This document shows, in pieces, positions 42,543-50,791 of a DNA stretch of 64,000 nt. How positions within the stretch are numbered: the stretch's first letter is position 1; the number at the start of each line of letters is the position of its first letter. The position numbers and the translations under genes were made by a program. Where the stretch lies: assembly GCF_017834145.1 (NCBI RefSeq), contig NZ_JAFIDA010000001.1, positions 1,860,001 to 1,924,000 of the forward strand, given 5' to 3'. The notes below the pieces were generated by a model. The model saw only the letters and a list, made by a program, of their open reading frames with translations. It was not told the DNA's origin and ran no database searches. This DNA comes from Leucobacter exalbidus (GTDB lineage: Bacteria; Actinomycetota; Actinomycetes; Actinomycetales; Microbacteriaceae).

Positions 42543-43250
42543 ATGCACTGCTTGATCGAAGCTTTTAATTCTCAGTGGGTGCTACCCGGCGGCCAAACAC
42601 TGCTCGTGCGCGAAGTCGTCGGCAACGTGTTTGGGCTCGCGAGCGCATTCGGCGGCATGCGGCGCAAGATCTGGGCGTGGCCCGTCGGCATCGTGGGCAA
42701 TCTGCTGCTGCTCACCGTGTTTCTGGGGTCGATCATTAGCCCGGATCACGAACTGCCGAACCTTCTCGGCCAGGCTGGCCGACAGGTCATGTTTATCGCT
42801 GTTGCCGTGTTTGGTTGGGTGCGGTGGCGCCAGGCCAGCAGCAACGGCGGGCAGGTGACGCCCCGCTGGGCCTCAAATCCCACCCGCATTGGCCTCGTGC
42901 TGACGCTCGTGCTCGGCACGGTCGCACTCACGCCGCTGTTTCGCGCGCTGGGTTCGTGGGATCCTGTGTGGGCCGATGCGTGGACATTTGTCGGGTCGCT
43001 GCTGGCCACCTACGGCATGGCGAAGGGCTGGACCGAGTTCTGGCTGATCTGGATCGCCGTCGACGTAGTCGGGGTGCCGCTGTTGTTTAGCACCGGCTAC
43101 TACGCGACCGGGTTTATGTACGTCTTCTACGGCATCTTTACCGCCATCGGCTTTGTGGTGTGGGCCCGGGCCCAGTCGCACAGTAAGCCGCGCATCGACA
43201 ACATCATGCCCGACCCGCGCGTGAGCCGGGCCACAGAGCCCGCTGAGTAG
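42543..43250 (+). CDS. pnuX: PnuC-family riboflavin transporter
   Basis: A 235-residue membrane protein with about seven helices, of the PnuC/SemiSWEET-like family. Key segments: VVGNVFGLASAFGGM, WPVGIVGNLLLL and the C-terminal WLIWIAVDVVGVPLLF plus YVFYG, resembling the substrate-lining motifs of PnuC proteins. Control by an FMN riboswitch identifies it as the riboflavin (PnuX/RibM) subgroup known from Corynebacterium and Streptomyces, not a nicotinamide riboside transporter. GAGAGGA lies rather far upstream of the ATG, so the start is not fully certain. Confidence 0.85.
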   Translation: MHCLIEAFNSQWVLPGGQTLLVREVVGNVFGLASAFGGMRRKIWAWPVGIVGNLLLLTVFLGSIISPDHELPNLLGQAGRQVMFIAVAVFGWVRWRQASSNGGQVTPRWASNPTRIGLVLTLVLGTVALTPLFRALGSWDPVWADAWTFVGSLLATYGMAKGWTEFWLIWIAVDVVGVPLLFSTGYYATGFMYVFYGIFTAIGFVVWARAQSHSKPRIDNIMPDPRVSRATEPAE

Positions 43251-43269
43251 TCGGGCAGCAACTCACGCA

Positions 43270-43302
43270 AAAGGCACCTTCCCCAGCGGGGAAGGTGCCT
43301 TT
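43270..43302. terminator. Bidirectional terminator between pnuX and the MFS gene
   Basis: Perfect 15-base stem AAAGGCACCTTCCCC/GGGGAAGGTGCCTTT with a three-base loop, A-rich on the left and T-rich on the right, between convergent stops. Confidence 0.9.
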
Positions 43303-43333
43303 CGGTTTCAGCCTGGCTGGTGAGTGCTAACTA

Positions 43334-44812
43334 CTAGCCCTTGCGGGGCACGTAGATCGCGCCCGTTGTGATGTCTGAGTCGAGCTCTTCGAGGGTGCGA
43401 CCGCGCGTCTCGGGCACGAACTTCAAGATGAAGAAGAACGAGATCACGTTGACGATGGCGAAGATCACGAAGAGGCCCATACCCACCGCGCCAACAATGG
43501 TCGGCACGAAGGTGGCGACGATACCGTTGGTGACCCAGAGCACGCACACCGACAGGCCCATGCCCACGCCGCGCATGTGCTGCGGGAATACCTCAGACAG
43601 ATACACCCAGGTCGCGATGTTGAGGAACAGCTGGATCGAGCCGATCATTACGACGATCAGCACCAGGAACACCCAGGGTCGGGCGGGGTTGCCCACGGGG
43701 AACAGGGCCATCATCGCGACGGCGATCAGCACGTGCGACAGCGCGGTCATACCGTAGCCCCAGAGGAAGTTGGTGCGGCGGTTGATGCGGTCCATGTAGA
43801 TCACGGCGATGATGCCGCCAATGACGGCGATGATGCCGGGGGCGATGTTGACCCAGCCGATCATGTCCTCGCTGAAGCCGGCCTCGGCGAGCATGCGCTG
43901 GCCGTAGTACATGATGGCGTTGACGCCGGTGAACTGCTGGGCGACGCCCAGGCCGCAGGCGACGAGCAAAATCATGAGCAGGTTGCGGTTCTTCAGCACG
44001 GCCTTGAGGCCGAGCTGGCCACGAGCGGCTACTCGATCCTGAGCGGTACCGGCCTGAATGTCGGCGAACTCGGCTTCAGCGCGATCCTTCGAACGCACGG
44101 TATTGAGTACGGCGAGGGCCTCTGCATCGCGTCCCTTTTCGATCAGCCAGCGGGGTGACTCGGGCATGCGCAGCATGCCGAAGAATAGGAAGATAGCGGG
44201 CACGGCACACACGGCGAACATGATGCGCCACACGCCATCTTCGTGGCCCCAGAGTGCCGCGATAATCGCGTTGACCACGAAGGCTGCGAGCTGGCCGATG
44301 ACGATCATCAGCTCGTTGCGGCCCGAGAGCGAGCCGCGAATTTCGTAGGGTGCCATCTCTGACAGGTAGACGGGCACGACCGCCGAGGCGCCGCCGACCG
44401 CGAGACCGAGCGTGATGCGCCCAAGGATCAGCATCGAGTAACCGATGGTGGTGTGGGTGCCGTGCTCGGGGCCGCCCGGTGAGGTGATAACGAGGATCGT
44501 GCCGAGGAAGAATAGCGTCGAGAGCACGATGATCGTGGGGCGGCGGCCGATCTTGTCGGCGAGGCGGCCACACACCATGGCACCCACAGCGGCTGCGAAA
44601 ACGAGCGCGCTGATCACGATGCCGATCTGCAGCGAGTTGAAGCCCATTTCGGCTTGCAGTGGCCGCTCAGCACCATTGGCTACGCCGGTGTCGTAACCAA
44701 ACAGCAGTCCACCGAAGGTTGCTACAAGAGCAACCGTTCCGAGCCTTTTGCGATGCGGCCCGTCCGTGAGGGGTGGCAACTTTGCAGTTGCTTGCGCTGA
44801 ATGGACGGACAT
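43334..44812 (-). CDS. iolT: MFS sugar porter, probably a myo-inositol transporter (IolT-like)
   Basis: A 492-residue, 12-helix sugar-porter-family protein. Motifs: GYDTGV in helix 1 (about 40), GRLADKIGRRP (about 83, loop 2-3), GRITLGLAVGGASAVVPVYLSE (about 132), PESPRWL (about 215), QQFTGVNAIMYYG (helix 7) and PETRGRTLEEL at the C terminus. These are shared by proton-coupled glucose/xylose/inositol importers. Assignment to inositol rests on the surrounding iol genes and on TTTGATATGACA in its promoter, shared with the iolE promoter. ATG after AAGGAG. Confidence 0.8.
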   Translation of the reverse strand: MSVHSAQATAKLPPLTDGPHRKRLGTVALVATFGGLLFGYDTGVANGAERPLQAEMGFNSLQIGIVISALVFAAAVGAMVCGRLADKIGRRPTIIVLSTLFFLGTILVITSPGGPEHGTHTTIGYSMLILGRITLGLAVGGASAVVPVYLSEMAPYEIRGSLSGRNELMIVIGQLAAFVVNAIIAALWGHEDGVWRIMFAVCAVPAIFLFFGMLRMPESPRWLIEKGRDAEALAVLNTVRSKDRAEAEFADIQAGTAQDRVAARGQLGLKAVLKNRNLLMILLVACGLGVAQQFTGVNAIMYYGQRMLAEAGFSEDMIGWVNIAPGIIAVIGGIIAVIYMDRINRRTNFLWGYGMTALSHVLIAVAMMALFPVGNPARPWVFLVLIVVMIGSIQLFLNIATWVYLSEVFPQHMRGVGMGLSVCVLWVTNGIVATFVPTIVGAVGMGLFVIFAIVNVISFFFILKFVPETRGRTLEELDSDITTGAIYVPRKG

Positions 44813-44869
44813 ATTAAGACTCCTTCGTCATGAGCACGCAACGGGAATGTTCGTATGCGTGATCATGAA

Positions 44870-44898
44870 AGCCTAACAATGTCATATCAAAAGGACAA
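44870..44898 (-). promoter_or_regulatory. iolT promoter with iol-type motif
   Basis: Minus-strand TTGTCC (44898-44893), 17 bases, TAGGCT (44875-44870). The spacer contains TGTCATATCAAA on the plus strand (44880-44891), identical over 12 bases to the reverse complement of 58979-58990 before iolE. Confidence 0.6.
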
Positions 44899-45061
44899 AA
44901 CGCCCTCACACCTGGCTCCCAGAGTGCGAACCCCTGATCGCGCAATAGTTCCACCTCTCAGTCAATTATTGCCTGATAGCAACATGTTTTACCCATACCG
45001 CTCGAATTTCATCGCGCGTCACAAATTTGTCAGCACAAACGTGTCGGGTGCGTTGACCCCA

Positions 45062-45067
45062 TAGTCT
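45062..45067 (+). promoter_or_regulatory. Probable -10 element TAGTCT of a leaderless gene
   Basis: TAGTCT ends six bases before GTG at 45074; no ribosome-binding site lies between. Confidence 0.45.
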
Positions 45068-45073
45068 GTACTG

Positions 45074-45940
45074 GTGATGACGCTGCTGCCGACCCTGCCC
45101 CCGTTTGCTTGGGCGTTGCTCGCGTGCGCCGCGATGCTCGTCGGCTTCTCCAAAACCGCGGTGCCCGGCATCAACACCATCTCCATCGCGATCTTTGCCG
45201 CAATTCTACCGGCGCGCGCCTCCACGGGCGCCCTGCTATTGCTGCTGATCATCGGCGATATCTTTGCCCTCATCACCTATCGCCGGCATGCTAACTGGGG
45301 CACCCTCGTGCGTCTCATCCCGGCGGTTGTGGTCGGCGTTGCGGCCGGGGCGCTGTTTCTGGCGTACGCCAACGACAGCTCGGTGCGCCGCGTCATCGGC
45401 GCCATTCTGTTGCTCGTCATCGGCTTCACGCTGTGGCAGCGCTGGCGCACCGCCCGCATCGCCAGCGCGGGCAGCGGCGCGACCAGACCCAGCGCTGCGG
45501 CGAGTGCGGGGCAAGCGGGGCAGCTGGGCGAGTCGGGATCCGGATCAAATTCGACCCCCCAGCCCGCCCCCAAAGCCGCGGGCTCCGGCGCCCTGATGCG
45601 CTCGGGATACGGAGCGCTGGGCGGGTTCACGACCATGGTGGCGAACGCCGGCGGCCCCGTGATGTCGATGTATTTTCTCGCCGCCAAGTTCGAGGTGAAG
45701 GCGTTTTTGGGCACGGCGGCCTGGTTCTTCGCGGTCATCAACCTCGCGAAGGTGCCGGTGTCGGTCGGCCTCGGCCTGATCACGCCGGGGGCGCTCGCGC
45801 TCGACGCGCTGCTCGCCCCGGGCGTCGTGATTGGCGCGCTCATTGGGCGCCGGATCGCCTCTCGTATGAAGCAGACGACGTTCGAATGGGCCGTCACGGT
45901 GGGCACGGTGCTGGGCGCGGTGTACCTGCTCGTGGGCTAG
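45074..45940 (+). CDS. TauE/SafE-family anion exporter
   Basis: A 288-residue membrane protein in two repeats of about four helices. The first repeat begins with the family motif MLVGFSKTAVPG (about 21-32). The second repeats the pattern as LGGFTTMVANAGGPVMSMYFL (about 180-200). A Ser/Gly/Pro-rich loop (about 130-170) links them. Relatives move sulfite, sulfonates or related anions. GTG (or the ATG directly after it) with an adjacent -10 element. Same strand and 28 bases before a SulP gene, so a functional link through sulfur anions is possible. Confidence 0.8.
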   Translation: MMTLLPTLPPFAWALLACAAMLVGFSKTAVPGINTISIAIFAAILPARASTGALLLLLIIGDIFALITYRRHANWGTLVRLIPAVVVGVAAGALFLAYANDSSVRRVIGAILLLVIGFTLWQRWRTARIASAGSGATRPSAAASAGQAGQLGESGSGSNSTPQPAPKAAGSGALMRSGYGALGGFTTMVANAGGPVMSMYFLAAKFEVKAFLGTAAWFFAVINLAKVPVSVGLGLITPGALALDALLAPGVVIGALIGRRIASRMKQTTFEWAVTVGTVLGAVYLLVG

Positions 45941-45956
45941 TTTGCGCCGTTCGACG

Positions 45957-45962
45957 TATGGT
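45957..45962 (+). promoter_or_regulatory. Probable -10 element TATGGT of a leaderless gene
   Basis: TATGGT ends six bases before the GTG at 45969. Confidence 0.4.
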
Positions 45963-45968
45963 TGTGCG

Positions 45969-47450
45969 GTGACCTCTAACTCCACGACGCTGCAGGCCCT
46001 TCGACATCCGCGCCGGTTTACGACCGAGGTGCTCGCGGGCATCGTGACCACGCTGGCGCTGATTCCCGAGGTGATTTCGTTCTCGGTGATCGCCGGGGTC
46101 GACCCCAAGGTGAGCCTCATTGCCTCGGTTGTGCTTGCGATCTCGATGTCGATTTTGGGCGGCCGGCCCGCCATGATTACGGCGGCCGCGGGCGCGGTGG
46201 CGCTCGTCGTCGCCCCCATGGTGCACGAACACGGTGCCGAGTATCTGCTGCCCACCGTGGTGCTCGCGGGGCTCGTACAGATTCTGTTTGGCGTGACGGG
46301 GCTGGCCCGCCTGATGCGGTTTATTCCGCGTTCGGTGATGGTGGGGTTTGTGAATGCCCTCGGCATTCTGATCTTCGCCGCGCAGGTGCCGCACCTGCTC
46401 GGGGTGCCCTGGCTCGTGTACCCGCTGTTTGCCCTCACCCTGGTGATCGTGATCGGGCTGCCCCGACTCACGAAGGCGGTGCCGGCGCCACTCGTCGCGA
46501 TCGTGGTCGTCACCGCGATCGTGATGATCGCGCACTTCACGGTGCCGACCGTGGGCGATCAGGGTGCGGTGGCGGGCGGGTTGCCTGGCATTACGCAGCT
46601 GCTCGTACCACTCAACCTCGAGACCCTCACGATCATCGGGCCGACCGCCCTCAGTGTCGCGTTTGTGGGGCTGCTTGAAACCCTGCTCACGGCGAAGCTC
46701 GTTGATGATCTCACCGCATCGAAGTCGAACAAGGGCCGCGAGTCATGGGCGCTGGGCGTCGCAAACATTCTCGCCGGGTTTTGGGGCGGTATCGCGGGCT
46801 GCGCCATGATCGGGCAGACCATGGTGAACGTGAAGCTGGGGCAGGCGCGCACCCGCATCTCAACGTTTATTGCGGGCGTCGCGCTGCTCGCCCTCGTCAC
46901 AATATTCAGCGACGTGATGGAGCAGATTCCAATGATCGCCCTCGCCGCGGTGATGATGGTCGTGGCGGTGTCAACCGTCGACTTCCACAGCGTGCGCCCG
47001 GCGACGCTAAAGCGCATGCCCATCTCAGAGACCGCGGTAATGGTGTTCACCGTGGTGGTCACGGTGTCGACCGGTAACCTCGCCATCGGCGTGGGGCTGG
47101 GAGTAGTGCTCGCCATGGTTTTGTTTGCCCGTCGCGTCGCCCACGTGGTGACTGTGAAGCGAGCGGTGCAGGTGTCGGGCCTGCATGTTCCCGATGCGGT
47201 CGTGTACACGGTGCGCGGGCCGCTGTTCTTTGGCAGCAGCAACGACCTCGTCGAGCAGTTCTCGTACGCCGACGACCCCACATCGGTGACGATAGATTTC
47301 TCGCAGGCGCAGATCTGGGACGCCTCGACGGTTGCCGCCCTTGATTCAGTGCAGGCGAAGTACGCCGAGCAACACATCAAGGTGCGCTTCACGGGGCTCG
47401 ACGAGCGCTCAGATCAGTTTCACGGCAGACTGACGGGCACGCTGGGGTAG
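45969..47450 (+). CDS. SulP-family inorganic anion transporter with STAS domain
   Basis: A 493-residue transporter. The membrane core (about 20-385) starts with EVLAGIVTTLALIPEVISF, the position of the SulP signature, and includes the conserved NILAGFWGGIAGCAMIGQTMVN segment. The C-terminal STAS domain (about 395-493) ends with VTIDFSQAQIWDASTVAALD. It should carry sulfate, bicarbonate or a similar anion. A GTG with TATGGT just upstream is preferred to the ATG at 45942. It ends 67 bases before the XRE regulator. Confidence 0.85.
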   Translation: MTSNSTTLQALRHPRRFTTEVLAGIVTTLALIPEVISFSVIAGVDPKVSLIASVVLAISMSILGGRPAMITAAAGAVALVVAPMVHEHGAEYLLPTVVLAGLVQILFGVTGLARLMRFIPRSVMVGFVNALGILIFAAQVPHLLGVPWLVYPLFALTLVIVIGLPRLTKAVPAPLVAIVVVTAIVMIAHFTVPTVGDQGAVAGGLPGITQLLVPLNLETLTIIGPTALSVAFVGLLETLLTAKLVDDLTASKSNKGRESWALGVANILAGFWGGIAGCAMIGQTMVNVKLGQARTRISTFIAGVALLALVTIFSDVMEQIPMIALAAVMMVVAVSTVDFHSVRPATLKRMPISETAVMVFTVVVTVSTGNLAIGVGLGVVLAMVLFARRVAHVVTVKRAVQVSGLHVPDAVVYTVRGPLFFGSSNDLVEQFSYADDPTSVTIDFSQAQIWDASTVAALDSVQAKYAEQHIKVRFTGLDERSDQFHGRLTGTLG

Positions 47451-47504
47451 CTCGGGGTCATATCTGGGGTGAGTGGGTTTTGACGGTCGACGTCATTTCA
47501 TCAC

Positions 47505-47510
47505 TACAGT
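47505..47510 (+). promoter_or_regulatory. Probable -10 element TACAGT of the XRE regulator
   Basis: TACAGT ends seven bases before the ATG at 47518; TTGACG at 47480-47485 lies 19 bases upstream of it as a possible -35. Confidence 0.45.
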
Positions 47511-47517
47511 TAGCTAG

Positions 47518-48111
47518 ATGGGAACCATTGATTCGCGGCCTACCAGCAACGCTACGCCGAGCGAGCAAGTCAAACTCATAGGTGGGCGCTTGCGGAGGGC
47601 GCGCGAAGACCGAGGTCTTACGATCCCCGAAACGGCCGCCTACACAGGCCTCACCAAGGGCTTCATTTCTCAAGTAGAGCTAGGTCGAACCTCGGCCTCA
47701 ATTGCTTCTCTAGCTTCAATCTGTGATGCCCTCAACTTGCCCATGGCATCGCTCTTTGAACCGCCCGCCGTATACAAAGTCGCTTCAGATGCACGCGAGT
47801 CAACTAAGTTCCCCGGCAGAGATGTCTCAGACACCGTGTTGACTCCCCCCGGGCTGGGAGGGATGCAAATCATTGAGACGATCATCCAGCCCGGTGGAGG
47901 CAGCGACCCTAAGCCTTACCGGCTGCCCTTCGATCAAGAGTTTGTGACCGTCTTGGAAGGCGTTCTCCACATGACTATCGAGGGCAGCCAGATTGAACTA
48001 TTAACTGGCGACTCTTTGACCTTTCGAGCGTCACTGCCTCACACCTGGTGGAACCCCTCAGAAGAGCAAGAGACGCGGGTCATGTGGGTGCTCACCCAAC
48101 TCGCTCCATAA
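47518..48111 (+). CDS. XRE-family regulator with cupin sensor domain
   Basis: A 197-residue two-domain regulator. An XRE helix-turn-helix is at residues 20-80 (GLTIPETAAYTGLTKGFISQVELG). A C-terminal cupin at about 120-195 has EFVTVLEGVLHMTIEG and GDSLTFRASLPHTWWNP (His near 180). This architecture is that of PuuR-like regulators of polyamine, amino acid or guanidino-compound catabolism, where the cupin binds the effector. It is convergent with the ureohydrolase gene and probably regulates that operon. Codon usage is less GC-rich than in the SulP gene before it. Confidence 0.8.
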   Translation: MGTIDSRPTSNATPSEQVKLIGGRLRRAREDRGLTIPETAAYTGLTKGFISQVELGRTSASIASLASICDALNLPMASLFEPPAVYKVASDARESTKFPGRDVSDTVLTPPGLGGMQIIETIIQPGGGSDPKPYRLPFDQEFVTVLEGVLHMTIEGSQIELLTGDSLTFRASLPHTWWNPSEEQETRVMWVLTQLAP

Positions 48112-48125
48112 ACCTAGATGTAGCT

Positions 48126-49103
48126 CTATTGAGCCCAAAGGCACATGTACTCATAGGCAACATGAGCTGCGGCGAGCGCGGTAACATCGGCGTGGTCGTA
48201 AGCGGGCGCCACCTCGACAACGTCCGCCCCCACTAAGTTCAGGCCCTTGAGCCCTCTCAACATGTGCAGCAGTTCTCGGCTTGAGAGCCCCCCGGGTTCC
48301 GGTGTGCCCGTTCCGGGCGCAAATGCAGGGTCCAAGACATCAATGTCAACAGAGATGTACAACGGTCGATCACCTACACGAGCTCGGATCTGCTCAACGA
48401 TTCCGTCGATTCCAGTTCCGATGAATTCACTCGCCCTAATGCGCTGAAACCCTGTCGCATCGTCTTCGAGGTTGTCTTCGGGACCATAGACAGAGCCCCT
48501 CACCCCCACATGCATGCACCCCTCAGGGTCGAGGAGCCCATCTTCAAATGCACGCCTGAACGGCGCACCATGGTGCAAGTTTGCCCCAAAATAGGGGCCC
48601 CAAGTGTCGAGGTGAGCATCAAAATGTACGACTGCGATCGGCCCGTGCAGACGATGTAGGGACTTCAGCGATGGGTAAGCAATTGTGTGGTCGCCGCCCA
48701 GTAGTACCAGACGCTGGCTTCGTTCTGAAGCCTCATCGAGCCCTCGAACCATAGAAGCTACAGCAGACTCGATGCTGAATGGCGTCACCGGGATATTCCC
48801 CAGGTCAGCAACTTGGTGGCCCGCAAACGGGTATGCATCCATTTCTACGTGGTAAGGACGTAGCAGGCGGCTCGCACCACGGATCGCCTCCGGGCCAAAC
48901 CTTGCACCAGGGCGAAAAGTCACCGCTGAGTCGAAAGGAATTCCGATGACACCGACCTGATATTCACTGACCTGGTCAAGCCTCGGAAGCCCGGCAAATG
49001 TAGGTGCAGACGCATACCTTGGGGTTGCCGCGAAGTCAATCTGCGTGAGGATTTGCTCCCCCGCCGGTGTCTGCAGCGAGCTGTGCTCAGGTAGCGGACT
49101 CAT
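48126..49103 (-). CDS. Ureohydrolase: agmatinase-family, probably guanidinobutyrase
   Basis: A 325-residue Mn-dependent ureohydrolase. Metal motifs in order: LLGGDHTIAYP (about 140), VVHFDAHLDTW (about 162), ISVDIDVLDPAFAPGTGTPEP (about 245). It releases urea from a guanidino compound. The family includes agmatinase, guanidinobutyrase and proclavaminate amidinohydrolase. The neighbour is a 5-guanidino-2-oxopentanoate decarboxylase-like enzyme, so 4-guanidinobutanoate is the most fitting substrate. ATG at 49103 after GGAG. Last gene of the operon. Confidence 0.8.
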   Translation of the reverse strand: MSPLPEHSSLQTPAGEQILTQIDFAATPRYASAPTFAGLPRLDQVSEYQVGVIGIPFDSAVTFRPGARFGPEAIRGASRLLRPYHVEMDAYPFAGHQVADLGNIPVTPFSIESAVASMVRGLDEASERSQRLVLLGGDHTIAYPSLKSLHRLHGPIAVVHFDAHLDTWGPYFGANLHHGAPFRRAFEDGLLDPEGCMHVGVRGSVYGPEDNLEDDATGFQRIRASEFIGTGIDGIVEQIRARVGDRPLYISVDIDVLDPAFAPGTGTPEPGGLSSRELLHMLRGLKGLNLVGADVVEVAPAYDHADVTALAAAHVAYEYMCLWAQ

Positions 49104-49125
49104 AATGTTTGCTCCGTTTCTGTAC

Positions 49126-50736
49126 TTAGGATTCTGAAGTGATGCGGAGCCCCTCGGGTGCTTCCACAAGGATGACGGTGAGACGGGGCGAAGCCGCAGC
49201 TTCTCGGAGCGCCTCTGTGAGCTGCCCCGGTGACTGTACCTGCACAGGAGTCGCCCCTAGGCCAGCCGTCAGCGCAGTAAAATCTGGGGCGCTGGTAGCG
49301 ACACCTACCGGTTCGATTTCTACTCGATCGAATGAAGCTTCAATTTCGCGATAACCACCGTTGATCCATATCACTACGGTGAGCTGCCTATTGAGGTCGA
49401 CTGCGGTCGCGAGCTCAGCGATCGTGAACAGTGAGCTTCCATCCCCAGCAACGGCGATTACCGGCCGTTCAGGCTGCGCAATCGCAGCACCGACTGCCAT
49501 GGGGAGAGCGGGCCCAAGCGTGCCATATCCGTAAGGCGACAACCATGTTGCCCCACTCGGAAGCTCCATGAACTGATGAGCTTGGTATGCCAACTGCGCC
49601 GAGTCCACCGCGATGATCGCATCATCGGGCAGCCCCTTGCGAAATGCTTCCACCCATTCGTAGTAAGGATCACTCGTGTAAGCGCTAGTCCACGAACGTC
49701 GAGCTGCAGCGGCCCGGTCAACACCGCGGGCAGCCCTCAACGACCTGGGGGTCGCCGTAAGGAGTGCCCTCAACCGCTGAAGGAACTCTGCGGCATCCGC
49801 GCAAATGGTGGGGGTTTCTTGGTCTTGATGCGAAGCTGAAGGGTCAATATCCACTCTGATGATGTTGTTGAGACGAACGGGCGTTGATCCGGTCGCAATG
49901 TATTCGAAATCTGACAGCTCTGTTCCGATGGCGAGAACGAGATCGGCGTCTTGCAGAAGTTGTTGTGTCCCCTCAAACGGTGTTGAGACATTAACATTTA
50001 GCGGGTTGTGATCAGATAACAGCCCTTTAGAGTTCGTGGTCAGCACCACTGGAGCGTCTAACCGTTCAGCAACGTCAGCCAGCAAGGCACCTGCGTTACG
50101 GCACCCTCCGCCGGCGACGATCACGGGAGCGTCAGCTGTGGCTAGCAGCGCTGCGACGCGCTCCATTTCTTGCGTGTCTACTTCGGGCAAGGCTTCTGGA
50201 GTGGTGTCTGCCCTCGAAGGAAGTTCCACAAGCTCTGCCAACACGTCAAGCGGAACACCGATGTAGACCGGGCGCGGGCGCTCTGTGCGCCATCGGTCGT
50301 ACATTTCGTCCACTGAATCGCTAAATTCTGCGATCGAAGAAATATTTTTGCTGAAGAGCGTATACGGGCGCAAGGTGTCTGCAATGTCTGGGGTGTCATG
50401 CAGTGTCCCCCGGTGCTTGCCTACCTGCGAGGACTCCACCGTAGACGCCACGATCAACATAGGAATGGAGTCGTGCCACGCCTGGGCAATTGCGGTCAAC
50501 GCGTTCAAGACACCAGGCCCAGTCACCAGGAAGCACACACCCGCCCGGCCACTGGTTCGGGCAAACCCATCAGCCATGAAACCGGCACCTTGCTCGTGTC
50601 TCGGCACCACTGCGGTGATTCCATTACGTTTGAGCCCGCGAAAAAGCTCCAGCGTGTGCACCCCAGGAATTCCAAACACCGTGTCAACGCCCTTGGACGA
50701 CAGCACCGCACAGATTGCTTCACCGAATCGCATCAT
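49126..50736 (-). CDS. ThDP-dependent decarboxylase, probably 5-guanidino-2-oxopentanoate decarboxylase
   Basis: A 536-residue acetolactate-synthase-like ThDP enzyme. The N terminus has GIPGVHTLELFRGL then RHEQGAGFMADG (activating Glu near 50), the wording I associate with the arginine-transaminase-pathway decarboxylase (AruI type). The ThDP motif is GDGSSLFTIAELATAVDLN. It would turn 2-ketoarginine into 4-guanidinobutyraldehyde. ATG after AGGAG. No aminotransferase or aldehyde dehydrogenase is in the operon, so those steps would be encoded elsewhere. Carboxyethylarginine synthase is a related alternative and cannot be excluded. Confidence 0.7.
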   Translation of the reverse strand: MMRFGEAICAVLSSKGVDTVFGIPGVHTLELFRGLKRNGITAVVPRHEQGAGFMADGFARTSGRAGVCFLVTGPGVLNALTAIAQAWHDSIPMLIVASTVESSQVGKHRGTLHDTPDIADTLRPYTLFSKNISSIAEFSDSVDEMYDRWRTERPRPVYIGVPLDVLAELVELPSRADTTPEALPEVDTQEMERVAALLATADAPVIVAGGGCRNAGALLADVAERLDAPVVLTTNSKGLLSDHNPLNVNVSTPFEGTQQLLQDADLVLAIGTELSDFEYIATGSTPVRLNNIIRVDIDPSASHQDQETPTICADAAEFLQRLRALLTATPRSLRAARGVDRAAAARRSWTSAYTSDPYYEWVEAFRKGLPDDAIIAVDSAQLAYQAHQFMELPSGATWLSPYGYGTLGPALPMAVGAAIAQPERPVIAVAGDGSSLFTIAELATAVDLNRQLTVVIWINGGYREIEASFDRVEIEPVGVATSAPDFTALTAGLGATPVQVQSPGQLTEALREAAASPRLTVILVEAPEGLRITSES

Positions 50737-50791
50737 TGCGATCTCCTCCGTTTTTACCACTGTGGTCCTCTTCGATTCAGATTCCGGTTCA

